This document shows, piece after piece, positions 25,593-37,321 of a stretch of DNA of 64,000 bases. The DNA lies in assembly GCA_947488295.1 (NCBI GenBank), contig CANKYU010000004.1, forward strand, positions 558,001 through 622,000, read 5' to 3'. The translations under genes were made by a program, and so were the position numbers. Within the stretch, counting starts at the first letter, position 1; each line of letters begins with the position of its first letter. This DNA is from an uncultured Anderseniella sp. Its GTDB lineage: Bacteria > Pseudomonadota > Alphaproteobacteria > Rhizobiales > Aestuariivirgaceae. Below the pieces are notes generated by a model. It saw only the letters and a program-made list of their open reading frames with translations, did not search any database and was not told the DNA's origin.

Positions 25593-25998
25593 TATCGACA
25601 CCCATGTAAATAGCAGTGCGCCCACCCAGCCTCGCGACGAGGTCAACCCGCAGTTCCTCAACCTGGATGTGCAGCCGCGCTGCAGCATTGTCGCGCTGCA
25701 TGACAGATTTCAGATTCGCATTAGCTTTCTGGATCAGGGCCTGCAGCAAAAGCCGTTCAGTTCCATTTACCGGGGTAGACAGCCAGACCGCCTCCCAAAC
25801 CTCATGGGCTTCCCAACAGTAACCGGCACGCAGCAGCTCATGACCGTAAATATACGGCACATTATCCTGCCAGTCCTGCGCTCTTGTTACTGCAGGGGCC
25901 AGTTTCTTTGCATGCTCCAGCGGCACCATGTCCGGCTTGCTGCCGGAGCCCGGCACATGCACAACTGACGGCAGGCTGATGTCCGGTACCGGTCTCAC
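25561..25998 (-). CDS. DUF309 domain protein
   Basis: 145 residues with the DUF309 core YGHELLRAGYCWEAHEVWEAVW (about 50-71), an alpha-helical module rich in His, Glu and Trp whose biochemical role is unknown. Its start overlaps the stop of the MttB-like gene by 4 bases, so the two are translated together. The 3' end contains the putative promoter elements of boxC. No signal peptide or membrane segment is seen. Pairing with a methyltransferase suggests a partner or accessory role, by inference only. Confidence 0.8.
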   Translation of the reverse strand: MRPVPDISLPSVVHVPGSGSKPDMVPLEHAKKLAPAVTRAQDWQDNVPYIYGHELLRAGYCWEAHEVWEAVWLSTPVNGTERLLLQALIQKANANLKSVMQRDNAAARLHIQVEELRVDLVARLGGRTAIYMGVDIDSKKMHYNS

Positions 25999-27530
25999 GA
26001 TTCCGGCAATGCACCGCCTGCGGCTATGCGGCGTTCAATATACTCGTCCAGTTCGGCGCGAACGCCGGGGTCCATGACCGGCGGTTCAAAATCGGCGATC
26101 ACTTTCTTCCAGATGGTATTGGCGCGTTGCGTTGCGGTAAGGGACCCGTTCTCTGTCCACTGGCCGAAATTGCTCCAGTCCGACACCAGCGGTTTGTAGA
26201 AAGCCGTTGAATAGCGCTCCATGGTGTGGGCGCAACCGAAGTAATGGCCGCCGGGCCCCACTTCCCGAATGGCATCGAGCGCCAGTTCATCTTCGTCAAA
26301 TTTCAGCGGCTGGCAAAGCTCGGCAATCATCTGCAACACCTCGATATCGAGAATGAATTTCTCAAATGATGCCGTAAGCCCGCCTTCCAGCCAGCCTGCT
26401 GTATGCGCAATGAAATTGGAGCCGCCCTGGATGGCGCCCCACAGGGAAAGCTGCGTCTCATAGGCGCCTTGCGCATCCGGTGCGTTCGACGCAGTCGGCG
26501 CGGAAGACCGCCACGGCAAACCAAGTTTTCGCGCAAGCTGGCCCGATCCCCAGGCAGCTTTCACATATTCAGGTGTGCCGAAGGCCGGCGACCCGGATTT
26601 CATGTCCACATTGGACGTGAAGGCCCCGTACACCACCGGCGCGCCCGGACGCACAAGCTGATTGATGACCAGCGCCGCCAGAAACTCTGCGTGCTGCTGC
26701 ACCAGTGCGCCGGAAATGGTCACCGGTGCCATGGCGCCGGACAGCGTGAACGGCGTGATGACAACAATCTGATTGTGTTCGGCAAAGTCCATCAGCCCAT
26801 TGAGCATCGGAATATCAAGCTGCAGCGGCGAATTGGTATTGATCACCGTATAGGTGTGATGAGCGGCCTTGAATTCATCACCGGACAAGCCCCGCGCGAT
26901 GCGGATCATCTCAAATCCGTCCATCGACTGAGGCGTGCCCCGCGCCCAGGTGAACACGGCCTTGCTGGTCAGCGTCAGATGATCCAGCTTGATCCACAGA
27001 TGGCGCTCGTTGAGTGCCAGGTCCTGCGCCTCGACGCATGGGCCTGCCACGTGCATGACATCGAAGTGCTGGCACAGTTTCATGAAATTACGCGCCGCTG
27101 CCCGCGTACCGGTCTGCTTGCCGCCATCCAGATCCGAAAAGCCTGGAGGACCCCCGACCGGCATGAAATTCAACGTCTTGCCGCCCAGTTGGATATTATT
27201 TTCCGGATCGCTGGCCTGCAGCACGAAATTGCCGGGCGCGGTTGCAATTGCCGCCTCGATAATGTCATCACCGATGCGCACCATCATGGTGTCGTCATCG
27301 ACGATACAACCGGCCGCGCGATAGGTGTCACGCGCGCGCGGCAACAAGGCGCGAATACCGATCTCGGCCAGCACCTGTTTGGCCAGTTGGTGTATACGGT
27401 CTATCTGGTCGTCGGAATAAAGCGGCTGCGGTGCAAACGGATTGATCAGGTTGCGGTAATCTATATCCCTATCCGGCACACCCGCTCCCGGCTGTCGTCG
27501 GCCGCCACGTCTTGCTCGCTGTACGTTCAT
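25995..27530 (-). CDS. MttB-superfamily (trimethylamine methyltransferase-like) protein, non-pyrrolysine
   Basis: 511 residues from the ATG at 27530, with GGAGG about 8 bases upstream (a GTG at 27539 would overlap that site). The whole length reads without an in-frame TAG, so this is a non-pyrrolysine MttB homologue, the group that includes glycine-betaine methyltransferase MtgB. The TIM-barrel body is recognisable from RALLPRARDTYRAAGC, PVGGPPGFSDLDGG and the C-terminal GPGGHYFGCAHT. The methyl donor is presumably a quaternary amine, and the acceptor a corrinoid protein or another carrier; no corrinoid protein gene is adjacent. It sits between mccA and DUF309 in a long co-directional run. 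Confidence 0.85.
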   Translation of the reverse strand: MNVQRARRGGRRQPGAGVPDRDIDYRNLINPFAPQPLYSDDQIDRIHQLAKQVLAEIGIRALLPRARDTYRAAGCIVDDDTMMVRIGDDIIEAAIATAPGNFVLQASDPENNIQLGGKTLNFMPVGGPPGFSDLDGGKQTGTRAAARNFMKLCQHFDVMHVAGPCVEAQDLALNERHLWIKLDHLTLTSKAVFTWARGTPQSMDGFEMIRIARGLSGDEFKAAHHTYTVINTNSPLQLDIPMLNGLMDFAEHNQIVVITPFTLSGAMAPVTISGALVQQHAEFLAALVINQLVRPGAPVVYGAFTSNVDMKSGSPAFGTPEYVKAAWGSGQLARKLGLPWRSSAPTASNAPDAQGAYETQLSLWGAIQGGSNFIAHTAGWLEGGLTASFEKFILDIEVLQMIAELCQPLKFDEDELALDAIREVGPGGHYFGCAHTMERYSTAFYKPLVSDWSNFGQWTENGSLTATQRANTIWKKVIADFEPPVMDPGVRAELDEYIERRIAAGGALPES

Positions 27531-27554
27531 CGCCAGCACCTCCAGAGTGTGACG

Positions 27555-29543
<1,989 letters not shown>

Positions 29544-29553
29544 ATGCCTGCCC

Positions 29554-31161
29554 TCACATCCGGAACACGCCGAAGCGTGTTTCTTCTATCGGCGCATTGA
29601 GCGCGGCAGACAGTGACAACCCCAATACCTCGCGAGTGCGGCGCGGATCGATGACGCCATCGTCCCAGAGTCTGGCAGAGGCGTACAATGGATGGCCCTG
29701 GTTTTCGAATTGCTCGGCTATGGGCTTGCGGAACGCAGTTTCTTCGTCTGCAGACCATTCGCCACCCTTGCGCTCTATGCCGTCCCGCTTGACCGTGGCC
29801 AGCACGCCGGCCGCCTGCTCTCCACCCATCACCGAAATCCGGCTGTTGGGCCAGGACCACACGAAGCGCGGATCAAATGCCCGGCCCGACATGCCGTAAT
29901 TGCCTGCTCCGAACGAGCCGCCGACCATCATCGTCACCTTCGGCACCGACGTCGTCGACACCGCCGTTACCAGCTTGGCGCCGTCCTTGGCTATGCCGCC
30001 GGCCTCATATGACTTGCCCACCATGAAACCGGTTATGTTTTGCAGAAATACCAGCGGAATACGCCGTTGCGAGCACAGTTCCACAAAGTGTGCACCCTTG
30101 GTTGCGCTTTCAGAAAAAAGCACTCCATTGTTGGCGATGATACCGCACGGAATACCGTGAACATGGGCAAAGCCGGTCACCAGCGTCGGGCCGTAACGTG
30201 CCTTGAACTCGTCAAACCGCGATCCGTCCACGATCCGCGCCAGCACTTCACGAATGTCATAAGGGGTTTTCAGGTCACCCGGCACAACACCCATCAGTTC
30301 GTCCGGGTCATAAAGCGGGTCTTCCGGTGTCTGCAGCCTGACCGATACCTGCTTGTGAGAATTGAGATTGGCGATGGCCCGGCGCGCAAGCTCCAGCGCA
30401 TGGGCATCATCCATCGCCATGTGATCAGCCACGCCGGACAACCGCGTGTGCACATCCGCACCGCCAAGCTCTTCTGCCGTGACGACTTCGCCGGTTGCCG
30501 CTTTGACCAGAGGCGGACCCGCCAGAAAGATGGTGCCCTGTTCCTTCACAATGATCGACTCATCCGACATTGCCGGCACATATGCCCCGCCTGCGGTGCA
30601 CGATCCCATGACCACAGCAATCTGGGCAATACCGCGCGCCGACATGTTTGCCTGGTTGAAGAAGATGCGCCCGAAATGATCCCGGTCCGGGAACACTTCG
30701 TCCTGGTTGGGCAGGTTGGCCCCGCCGGAATCCACCAGGTAGATACACGGCAGATTGTTGGCCTGGGCAACTTCCTGCGCGCGCAGGTGCTTTTTGACGG
30801 TGATCGGATAATAGGTTCCGCCCTTGACCGTTGCGTCATTGGCGATGATCATCACTTCCCGGTTCTGCACCCGGCCGACACCGGCAATCATGCCGGCACA
30901 CGGCGCGGCCCCGTCATACATGGCATGCGCTGCCGTTGCGCCGATTTCCAGAAACGGTGATCCAGGATCAAGCAGCCGGGCCACCCGCTCGCGCGGCAGG
31001 ATCTTGCCACGCGATACATGTCTTTGGCGGGCCGTGTCACCGCCACCATCAAAAGCATACCGGACTGCATCTTCAATGGTGGACAATGCCGCGAGCATCG
31101 CCTTTCGATTGGCGTCATATGTCTCGCCACGTGTGGGTGCAGATGGCTTCAGGATAGCCAT
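29554..31161 (-). CDS. mccB: Acyl-CoA carboxylase carboxyltransferase subunit (3-methylcrotonyl-CoA carboxylase beta type)
   Basis: 535 residues. It has both halves of the carboxyltransferase crotonase fold, with [33 protein letters not shown] and [39 protein letters not shown] is characteristic of the MCC rather than PCC beta chains. The start shares one base with the dehydrogenase stop (TAATG), so translation is coupled. It transfers the carboxyl group from biotin to 3-methylcrotonyl-CoA in leucine breakdown. Confidence 0.93.
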   Translation of the reverse strand: MAILKPSAPTRGETYDANRKAMLAALSTIEDAVRYAFDGGGDTARQRHVSRGKILPRERVARLLDPGSPFLEIGATAAHAMYDGAAPCAGMIAGVGRVQNREVMIIANDATVKGGTYYPITVKKHLRAQEVAQANNLPCIYLVDSGGANLPNQDEVFPDRDHFGRIFFNQANMSARGIAQIAVVMGSCTAGGAYVPAMSDESIIVKEQGTIFLAGPPLVKAATGEVVTAEELGGADVHTRLSGVADHMAMDDAHALELARRAIANLNSHKQVSVRLQTPEDPLYDPDELMGVVPGDLKTPYDIREVLARIVDGSRFDEFKARYGPTLVTGFAHVHGIPCGIIANNGVLFSESATKGAHFVELCSQRRIPLVFLQNITGFMVGKSYEAGGIAKDGAKLVTAVSTTSVPKVTMMVGGSFGAGNYGMSGRAFDPRFVWSWPNSRISVMGGEQAAGVLATVKRDGIERKGGEWSADEETAFRKPIAEQFENQGHPLYASARLWDDGVIDPRRTREVLGLSLSAALNAPIEETRFGVFRM

Positions 31162-32324
31162 TATGCTGTTTCCACAAACATTTCACGCCCGATAAGCATG
31201 CGCCTGATTTCAGAAGTGCCCGCGCCGATCTCGTACAGCTTGGCGTCACGCAGCAGACGGCCCGTGGGGTATTCATTGATGTAGCCGTTGCCGCCAAGTG
31301 CCTGAATGGCTTCCAGTGCGCACCAGGTCGCCTTTTCCGCAGCATAGAGAATGCATCCTGCGGAATCCTTGCGCGTGGTCTCACCGCGGTCACACGCAGC
31401 AGCCACGGAATACACATAAGCCCGGCAGGCGTTCATGGTGGTGTACATGTCGGCAAGCTTGCCCTGCATCAGCTGAAACTCGCCAATCGACTTGCCGAAC
31501 TGCTTGCGCTCGTGGCTGTAGGGCACCACCACGTCCATGCAGGCTGCCATGATACCCAATGGTCCGCCAGCCAGCACCACGCGCTCATAATCCAGCCCCG
31601 ACATCAGTATTCTGGCACCCTGGCCTTCCTCGCCAAGCACGTTTTCATAGGGAACTTCGCAGTCTTCAAACACCAGCTCGCAGGTGTTGGATCCGCGCAT
31701 GCCCAGTTTATCGAGCTTCTGCGCCGTGGAAAAACCGGTCATGGATTTTTCAATCAGAAACGCTGTGATCCCCTTCGATCCGGCCTCCGGATCGGTCTTG
31801 GCGTAGACTACCAGTGTTTCGGCATCCGGTCCGTTGGTGATCCACATCTTGTTGCCATTGAGAATGAAGCGATCATTGCGCTTTTCGGCCTTCAGTTTCA
31901 TGGACACCACGTCGGAGCCTGATCCGGGTTCAGACATGGCCAGGGCACCGAAGTGTTCACCGGAACACAGTTTGGGAAGATATTTTGTTTTCTGTTCCGA
32001 GTTGCCCCAGCGATTGATCTGGTTCACGCACAGATTCGAGTGTGCGCCATAACTCAGACCAACGGACGCCGAAGCACGGCTGATTTCTTCTGTCGCCACC
32101 ACATGGGCCAGATACCCCATGCCGGTTCCGCCGAAATCAGGATCAGCGGTGATGCCGAGCAGGCCAAGCTCACCCATTTGCGGCCACAAGTCCTTCGGTG
32201 CTTCATTGGTTTCGTCAATCTGTGCCGCACGCGGTGCCAGGTTGTCACCTGCCCAGCGCTGCACCATGTCGCGAAGCGCATCGATGTCCTCACCAAGACC
32301 AAAACTCATTCCGCTGCCAAACAT
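31161..32324 (-). CDS. ivd: Isovaleryl-CoA dehydrogenase
   Basis: 387 residues, full length for the acyl-CoA dehydrogenase family. FAD/substrate motifs [10 protein letters not shown] and WITNGPDA are present, and [15 protein letters not shown] carries the catalytic Glu in the unusual position that marks isovaleryl-CoA dehydrogenases. It oxidises isovaleryl-CoA to 3-methylcrotonyl-CoA, the substrate of the carboxylase encoded next. A perfect AAGGAGG four bases before the ATG fixes the start, which lies inside the 3' end of the TetR gene. Confidence 0.92.
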   Translation of the reverse strand: MFGSGMSFGLGEDIDALRDMVQRWAGDNLAPRAAQIDETNEAPKDLWPQMGELGLLGITADPDFGGTGMGYLAHVVATEEISRASASVGLSYGAHSNLCVNQINRWGNSEQKTKYLPKLCSGEHFGALAMSEPGSGSDVVSMKLKAEKRNDRFILNGNKMWITNGPDAETLVVYAKTDPEAGSKGITAFLIEKSMTGFSTAQKLDKLGMRGSNTCELVFEDCEVPYENVLGEEGQGARILMSGLDYERVVLAGGPLGIMAACMDVVVPYSHERKQFGKSIGEFQLMQGKLADMYTTMNACRAYVYSVAAACDRGETTRKDSAGCILYAAEKATWCALEAIQALGGNGYINEYPTGRLLRDAKLYEIGAGTSEIRRMLIGREMFVETA

Positions 32325-32929
32325 GATGCCTCCTTCTGTCGCGCACCGGCGCTGCGCAACACCATCTTCGTGTAAATGTCTTCGATTTCGGACAGTGACA
32401 ACCGCCCGCGCGACCGGTACCAGGTGTTGACACCGGTCAGCATGGCAATGATTGCCATGGCGGCAATGCGGGTATCGGCAAGGTCGAATTCACCGCTGGC
32501 ATGTCCATCTTCAAGAATGCCGACAACAAACGCTTCGTAGGCCTTTCTCAGATCTTCAACACGGCGAAAATTGTCCGGTTCGAGATTGCGAAGTTCCATG
32601 TAGGAAATGAACACTGCGTCGGAGCGGTCGACGTGATAGCGAATATGGAACCGGGCAAACCGTTCTAGAGCCCTGCTTGCGGCCTCCCCCGCTTCAGCCT
32701 CGGCTTTCCAGGCCGCAATCAGGCCTTCCATGTGGGAAACCAACAGGTCTTCCAGCAGGGCCTGCTTGTTGGAAAAGTGATTGTAAAGCGCTGCTGCTTG
32801 CACCCCGACTGCCCCGGCAATCTCGCGCATTGATACAGCCGCAAAGCCCCGCGCCGCAAACAACTGCTCTGCGGCAGCGCGAATGCGGTCCGCCGTCTCG
32901 ATACCGATACTGCCCGTGGTTCGTGCCAA
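32306..32929 (-). CDS. TetR/AcrR family regulator of the leucine operon
   Basis: 207 residues if translation starts at the TTG at 32929 (AATAGG upstream). Longer in-frame ATGs exist, including one at 32974, but that ATG would precede the predicted transcription start near 32956, so the short form is favoured. The N-terminal HTH ([19 protein letters not shown]...[19 protein letters not shown]) is canonical TetR, and the C-terminal half is the all-helical ligand domain. It overlaps the ivd start by 19 bases. Its probable operator is AACGTACGTT at 32951-32960, so autoregulation of the whole operon by an acyl-CoA ligand is likely. Confidence 0.85.
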   Translation of the reverse strand: MARTTGSIGIETADRIRAAAEQLFAARGFAAVSMREIAGAVGVQAAALYNHFSNKQALLEDLLVSHMEGLIAAWKAEAEAGEAASRALERFARFHIRYHVDRSDAVFISYMELRNLEPDNFRRVEDLRKAYEAFVVGILEDGHASGEFDLADTRIAAMAIIAMLTGVNTWYRSRGRLSLSEIEDIYTKMVLRSAGARQKEASCLAAE

Positions 32930-32950
32930 AATCAGCCTATTAATTAAATG

Positions 32951-32991
32951 AACGTACGTTAAATTAAAAGACATTTGAGACCACAAGTCAA
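32951..32991 (-). promoter_or_regulatory. Sigma-70 promoter with TetR palindrome for the leucine operon
   Basis: On the minus strand TTGACT (32991-32986) and TTTAAT (32968-32963) are separated by exactly 17 bp. Seven bases downstream of the -10 begins the end of the perfect palindrome AACGTACGTT (32951-32960), flanked by AT-rich half-symmetric sequence. The transcription start, about 32956, falls in the palindrome. A TetR dimer there would block transcription of its own gene, ivd, mccB and mccA. Confidence 0.75.
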
Positions 32992-33080
32992 GGTCACCCG
33001 CGTGTCCAGCCGGCCTGCATGACAGCGAACCCGAATGACGGCAGGACAATTAGGATCGAACCAGATCAGAAAATGCCGGT

Positions 33081-33422
33081 TTATTGGGGCCACAGAGGAT
33101 CCGCGCCGTATCTGTTGCGGCCAAGCGAACCGCGCAGCATGCCGAGTTCGATGATTGCCCATATGACGTTCAGCACAGGCGTATGCAGCAACAGGCACCA
33201 CCATCCGGACTTATTCCGGTCATGCAGCCTCTTGATGTGCACCATGATACCTGCAATCCAGACTATGATGGTGATAGCGGGAAACAGGCTGCTTCCCGTT
33301 TCCAGCAGGTAGAAACTGGCCACCCATATCGAGATCAGAATACTGATGCCCAACCACCATTGCTGCCTGCCGATGCGCCCCTTGGCGGATGTGAAAAGAT
33401 AAACAAAGTCCGTGTTGCCCAT
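33081..33422 (-). CDS. DUF805 membrane protein (tandem copy 1)
   Basis: 113 residues from the ATG at 33422 (AGGA upstream). The N-terminus VYLFTSAKGRIGRQQWW is the DUF805 signature, followed by two or three membrane helices and the conserved KRLHDRNKSGWW and YGADP motifs. DUF805 proteins are small inner-membrane proteins of unknown function. The next upstream gene is a clear paralogue, with the same motifs and similar length, so this is a tandem duplication. No promoter was identified. Confidence 0.88.
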   Translation of the reverse strand: MGNTDFVYLFTSAKGRIGRQQWWLGISILISIWVASFYLLETGSSLFPAITIIVWIAGIMVHIKRLHDRNKSGWWCLLLHTPVLNVIWAIIELGMLRGSLGRNRYGADPLWPQ

Positions 33423-33498
33423 GGTCGATGTCCTGACATTCGCCGTTCGCCAATGCAAGGGGGGCTGCCGTCACCGGTGATGACATGCAGGACGAGGC

Positions 33499-33840
33499 CT
33501 ATGCGGCCTCCAGCGGATCGGCACCATACTCATTGGCCCCGATGGTCCCGGGCAGAATACCAAGATCGACAAGCGCCCATATGAACCCGACTAACGGAAT
33601 GATCAGTAACAGGCACCACCAGCCCGACTTGCCCCGGTCATGGCAGCGTTTTAAGTGCAGCATGATGCCCCCGAGCCAGATTAGCATGCCCATGATGAAT
33701 GGTATCAAGCCGTCCCGGCCAAGCAAAAGTGCGCTCAACAGCCAGATGATGACCAGCATGCCGATGCCGATCCACCATTGTTGCCTGCTGATGCGCCCTT
33801 CTGTCGATGTGAACAGATAGATCATATCGACATTGGCCAT
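33499..33840 (-). CDS. DUF805 membrane protein (tandem copy 2)
   Basis: 113 residues. It shares with its neighbour the blocks YLFTS, KGRI/EGRIxRQQWW, GIMxHxKRxHDRxKSGWWCLLL and NxYGADPL; the intervening helices have diverged, so the duplication is not recent. Both copies have membrane helices at about 25-60 and 80-100. It is transcribed leftwards and is divergent from argE, about 90 bases apart. Confidence 0.88.
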   Translation of the reverse strand: MANVDMIYLFTSTEGRISRQQWWIGIGMLVIIWLLSALLLGRDGLIPFIMGMLIWLGGIMLHLKRCHDRGKSGWWCLLLIIPLVGFIWALVDLGILPGTIGANEYGADPLEAA

Positions 33841-33931
33841 GGTAACCCTCCCGGGATTCGCAGTTTGACATCGCAGACCAACATGCTGTCATGATCCCGC
33901 GCGGCAAACAACAAGGACCCGGGCAGACTGC

Positions 33932-35095
33932 ATGGCGCATCAACAGCTTCAAAACACTGTCGAACTACTGGAAAGGCTCATTGCCTATCCTACGATTTCC
34001 GCAGACAGCAATCTCGCACTGATCGATTTCGCCGCCACGAAACTGGAGACTCTGGGCGCCAAGGTTCGCGTCTCGCCGGATGACACCGGCACCAAGGCAA
34101 ACCTGTTTGCAACACTGGGGCCTGAGACGGATGGCGGCATCGTTTTGTCCGGTCATTCAGACGTGGTGCCGGTGGCCGGCCAGGACTGGACATCAGATCC
34201 GTTCGAAATGCGCCAACAGAACGGCAAGCTGTTTGGCCGTGGCGCCTGCGACATGAAGGGCTTCATCGCCGCCAGCCTGGCCATGGCAGAAAACTATGCC
34301 GCCCTGCCCCTGGCCAGACCGGTGCACTTTGCCTTCACCCACGATGAAGAAACCGGCTGCCTGGGCGCGCGGGCCCTGGTCGAGGAATTGCGCGACATCG
34401 GCATGAAACCGTCAGCCTGCATCATCGGCGAGCCAACCCTGATGCGCATCATCGAGGGTCACAAGGGATGTTATGAATACACTGTCGAGTTTTCAGGCCT
34501 TGCCGGTCATGGCTCGGTGCCCGAGGCAGGCGTAAGTGCGGTTGAATATGCCGTGCGGTATGTCGGTCACCTGCTGGCTTTGCGGCCGGAGCTTGTGGCA
34601 AGATGCCCGGCAGACTCACCATTCGACCCGCCCGAAACAACCCTGCAGGTGGGCCGTGTGGCAGGCGGCATCGCCCACAATGTCATTGCTGACAAGTGCA
34701 CCGTAGATTGGGAAATGCGCCCGGTCCGGACTACTGATGCCGACTTTGTCAAAGCATCCATGCGTGACCATGTGGAACATGACCTGCTGCCGGCAATGCA
34801 GGCCGTGCATCCTGCTGCCGATATCGTGACCCATACAATGGGCGAAGTCACCGGCCTGGAGGCCATGCCGGACAGCGAAGCTGTGAAACTGGTCTATGAA
34901 CTCACCGGTGCCAACACCACGGAATTCGTGTGCTTCGGCACCGAAGCCGGCCTGTTCCAGCAGATCGGCATCCCGGCGGTCGTGTGCGGTCCCGGCTCCA
35001 TCGAACAAGCGCACAAACCCGATGAATTTGTCGAACTCGACCAACTGGACCAGTGCCTTGCCATGCTGGACAGGCTTGGCGGCAAACTGGTTTAG
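33932..35095 (+). CDS. argE: Acetylornithine deacetylase
   Basis: 387 residues of the M20 peptidase fold. Zinc ligands and active-site residues are present: GHSDVVP (His, Asp), GACDMKG (Asp), HDEETGC with Glu, and the late EQAHKPDEFV with His. The lid-domain sequence GHKGCYEYTVEFSGLAGHGS and the length agree with ArgE rather than DapE. It converts N-acetylornithine to ornithine in arginine synthesis. No other arg gene is near. Its stop overlaps the stop of the convergent gentisate dioxygenase by 4 bases. Confidence 0.85.
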   Translation: MAHQQLQNTVELLERLIAYPTISADSNLALIDFAATKLETLGAKVRVSPDDTGTKANLFATLGPETDGGIVLSGHSDVVPVAGQDWTSDPFEMRQQNGKLFGRGACDMKGFIAASLAMAENYAALPLARPVHFAFTHDEETGCLGARALVEELRDIGMKPSACIIGEPTLMRIIEGHKGCYEYTVEFSGLAGHGSVPEAGVSAVEYAVRYVGHLLALRPELVARCPADSPFDPPETTLQVGRVAGGIAHNVIADKCTVDWEMRPVRTTDADFVKASMRDHVEHDLLPAMQAVHPAADIVTHTMGEVTGLEAMPDSEAVKLVYELTGANTTEFVCFGTEAGLFQQIGIPAVVCGPGSIEQAHKPDEFVELDQLDQCLAMLDRLGGKLV

Positions 35096-36138
35096 TTGTT
35101 TCCGCGGCGTTCGCGCCACAGTCCACACTTCTCCTGCACCGGCCGGTCTGAATAGCTGAACAGCACTGCATCTTCCGATGCTTCATGCACGACCTCGCGC
35201 CAGGATGGAACGACTACCACGTCGCGCGGTGACCAGTTGAAGACTTCGCCATCGACGGTCATGCGGCCTTTGCCTTCAACGCCGACGAACACCGTTGCAT
35301 CGGTTGAGCGATAGGCCTGCGCGGAAAACCCTTTCGGCAACAGTTGCAGGCAGGTGCCGATGGTCGGCATCGCCCAGCCGCCGTCGACCGGATTGACATA
35401 ACGCATTTTCAGCCCGTGACATGGATCCCATTCTTCCTGCCGTTTCATCTGCTCGAGCGCCTCGCGTGACCGTTCATACGGGTAGTTGAAGATCGGTGAC
35501 GCGGGTGTGGCTTTTTCATAGCCCAGCGGCAGCATGTTCGCGCCGTAACGCGCATTGGAATCACCGGGCTGCTTGCTGATCGGCTGCTGGTCCTCGCCGA
35601 ACCCTTCTGCAAATGACGCGTCGAGAAACTGCACCAGGGGAATGTCCAGACCGTCCAGCCAGAAAACCGGGTCAGAACTGTCATTGCCGTGGTCGTGCCA
35701 CTCCCAGTTCGGCGTGATGACAAAATCGCCATAGTGCATTTCGGTTTTCTCGCCGCCGACCGCCGTGTGCCCGCCAGACGCCTCCAGCACAAACCGCAAT
35801 GCCGACTGGGTGTGCCTGTGCGCAGGCGCGACCTCGCCGGGCATCACCAGCTGCACCCCGCAATACAGCGACGTGGTACATTTTGACGTACCCTTCAGGC
35901 CCGGGTTCTCCAGGATCAGCACCCGGCGTTCGGCCTCTTTCGCGGTGATCAGATCTCCCGCTTCCAGCAGGCGTGAGCGAACCTTGTCATAATGCCACAT
36001 GAACGGCACGCACCTGCTTTTGGGCTCCGGCGTGATAATTGCCCCCATGACCGACCACAACGCGGTCATGCTCTCAGGTTCGATTGCCTTGTAGAACGCC
36101 TCGCGCTGCGCGCTGTTTGAAGCTGATGCCTGTGTCAT
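35092..36138 (-). CDS. Gentisate 1,2-dioxygenase
   Basis: 348 residues. A bicupin with iron-binding His in PAHRHTQSALRF and WEWHDHGN, followed by a second cupin (VEGKGRMTVDGEVF, VVVVPSWREVVHEA). Length and the N-terminal SRCVPFMWHYDKVR match gentisate 1,2-dioxygenase (SdgD/GtdA/NagI type), which cleaves gentisate to maleylpyruvate. The flavin hydroxylase 33 bases upstream could provide gentisate from salicylate or salicylyl-CoA. The maleylpyruvate isomerase and fumarylpyruvate hydrolase genes are not in the window. Confidence 0.88.
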   Translation of the reverse strand: MTQASASNSAQREAFYKAIEPESMTALWSVMGAIITPEPKSRCVPFMWHYDKVRSRLLEAGDLITAKEAERRVLILENPGLKGTSKCTTSLYCGVQLVMPGEVAPAHRHTQSALRFVLEASGGHTAVGGEKTEMHYGDFVITPNWEWHDHGNDSSDPVFWLDGLDIPLVQFLDASFAEGFGEDQQPISKQPGDSNARYGANMLPLGYEKATPASPIFNYPYERSREALEQMKRQEEWDPCHGLKMRYVNPVDGGWAMPTIGTCLQLLPKGFSAQAYRSTDATVFVGVEGKGRMTVDGEVFNWSPRDVVVVPSWREVVHEASEDAVLFSYSDRPVQEKCGLWRERRGNN

Positions 36139-36171
36139 TGCAATCCCGTTTCGATGAAAGCTGTTGTTTTC

Positions 36172-37311
36172 TCAAATAGACAGGGAAACGCCGCGCGCTT
36201 CAAGTTGCGCTGTAAACTCCGGCGCAAAACGTCGTAGCTTGTCTGCATCCAGCCGGCCGGCGCGTCGTATGTAACTCAAGGCAAACGGCCATGGTTCAAG
36301 CGCCATATGCCGGTCAAACGTCTCATACCAGGTGGCTGATCTTGTGGCGGCGCTGACGATTTTGTGCAAGTGCGGATGGCGGGTATCCTGAAAATCCGCC
36401 AGGGCCTCCGGAACATCCCAGTCATTCGATTTAAGCGCATCGACGAGCGCCATCACGTCCTCCAGCGCCAGCCTGGTACCTGATCCGATTGAAAAATGCG
36501 CGGTGTGCAGTGCGTCTCCGACCAGGACCCTGTTGCCCGAATAATACCGGTCGCAGGTCAGGTTGGGAAACTGCCGCCAGGCAGAATTGTTGTCCACCAG
36601 CCGCGCGCCGTCCAGAACGTCTGCAAACAGGTCTTCGCAAATACTTCTGGTTGTCTCAGCGTCGAGTTCCGCAAATCCGGCCTCGTGCCAGATGGCATCG
36701 GTGGTTTCAATGATGAAGGTACTGCGCCCTGCCTGATAGCGGTAGTGATGCGCATTGAACTTGCCCAGCCTGGTGTCAACAAAGCTTTGCGTGAGAGCAT
36801 CAAACTCACGGGTCGCCCCGTACCAGATGAACCGGTTGGACAGGTGCTCCATTCGCTCGCCAAACTCTTCCGGCGCAGATGTCCTGATGACCGAATTGAG
36901 ACCGTCAGCCCCGATGATCAGGTCAGCCGGATCGAGCGCATCCGCCGTTTCGATGCGCGAGCCAAAAACCGGATTTATGCCCAGTTGCGCCGCGCGCTGC
37001 TGTAGCAGCCTGAGCAGGTCCAACCGCCCGATGGCCGAAAACCCCACCCCATCAATGGGTATACGCTCGTTCTTGTGCACTACTGCAATATCGGACCAGC
37101 GTTGCATGTGCGGTTCGATAAGGGCTGCTGTTTCCGGGTCATCATCGCGCAAAAAACCCAATGCCTGGTCGGAAAACACCACACCAAAACCAAACGTCGC
37201 GTCTTTCGGGTTTTGCTCGTGCACCGAGACGTCGATATCCGGTCGCGCGCGCCGGATCAGGATAGCCGCATACAGGCCAGCCGGCCCAGCACCTGCAATG
37301 GACACACGCAT
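36172..37311 (-). CDS. FAD-dependent aromatic hydroxylase (salicylyl-CoA 5-hydroxylase-like)
   Basis: 379 residues. The ADP-binding GAGPAG (7-12), the DG motif in LIIGADGLNSVIR and the GD motif in LVGDALHTAHFSIGSG are those of single-component flavin monooxygenases. The sequence GFGVVFSDQALGFLRDDDPETAA is like that of salicylyl-CoA 5-hydroxylases and 2-aminobenzoyl-CoA monooxygenases. The downstream gentisate dioxygenase argues for 5-hydroxylation of salicyl-type substrates to gentisate. No CoA ligase or thioesterase is adjacent. The start is 11 bases after the stop of the CNBD gene. Confidence 0.8.
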   Translation of the reverse strand: MRVSIAGAGPAGLYAAILIRRARPDIDVSVHEQNPKDATFGFGVVFSDQALGFLRDDDPETAALIEPHMQRWSDIAVVHKNERIPIDGVGFSAIGRLDLLRLLQQRAAQLGINPVFGSRIETADALDPADLIIGADGLNSVIRTSAPEEFGERMEHLSNRFIWYGATREFDALTQSFVDTRLGKFNAHHYRYQAGRSTFIIETTDAIWHEAGFAELDAETTRSICEDLFADVLDGARLVDNNSAWRQFPNLTCDRYYSGNRVLVGDALHTAHFSIGSGTRLALEDVMALVDALKSNDWDVPEALADFQDTRHPHLHKIVSAATRSATWYETFDRHMALEPWPFALSYIRRAGRLDADKLRRFAPEFTAQLEARGVSLSI

Positions 37312-37321
37312 CGAACGCCGA

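Noticed and set aside
25995..27530. Pyrrolysine-containing trimethylamine methyltransferase
   Set aside because: The frame is open from start to stop without an internal TAG codon, so it is a non-pyrrolysine homologue.
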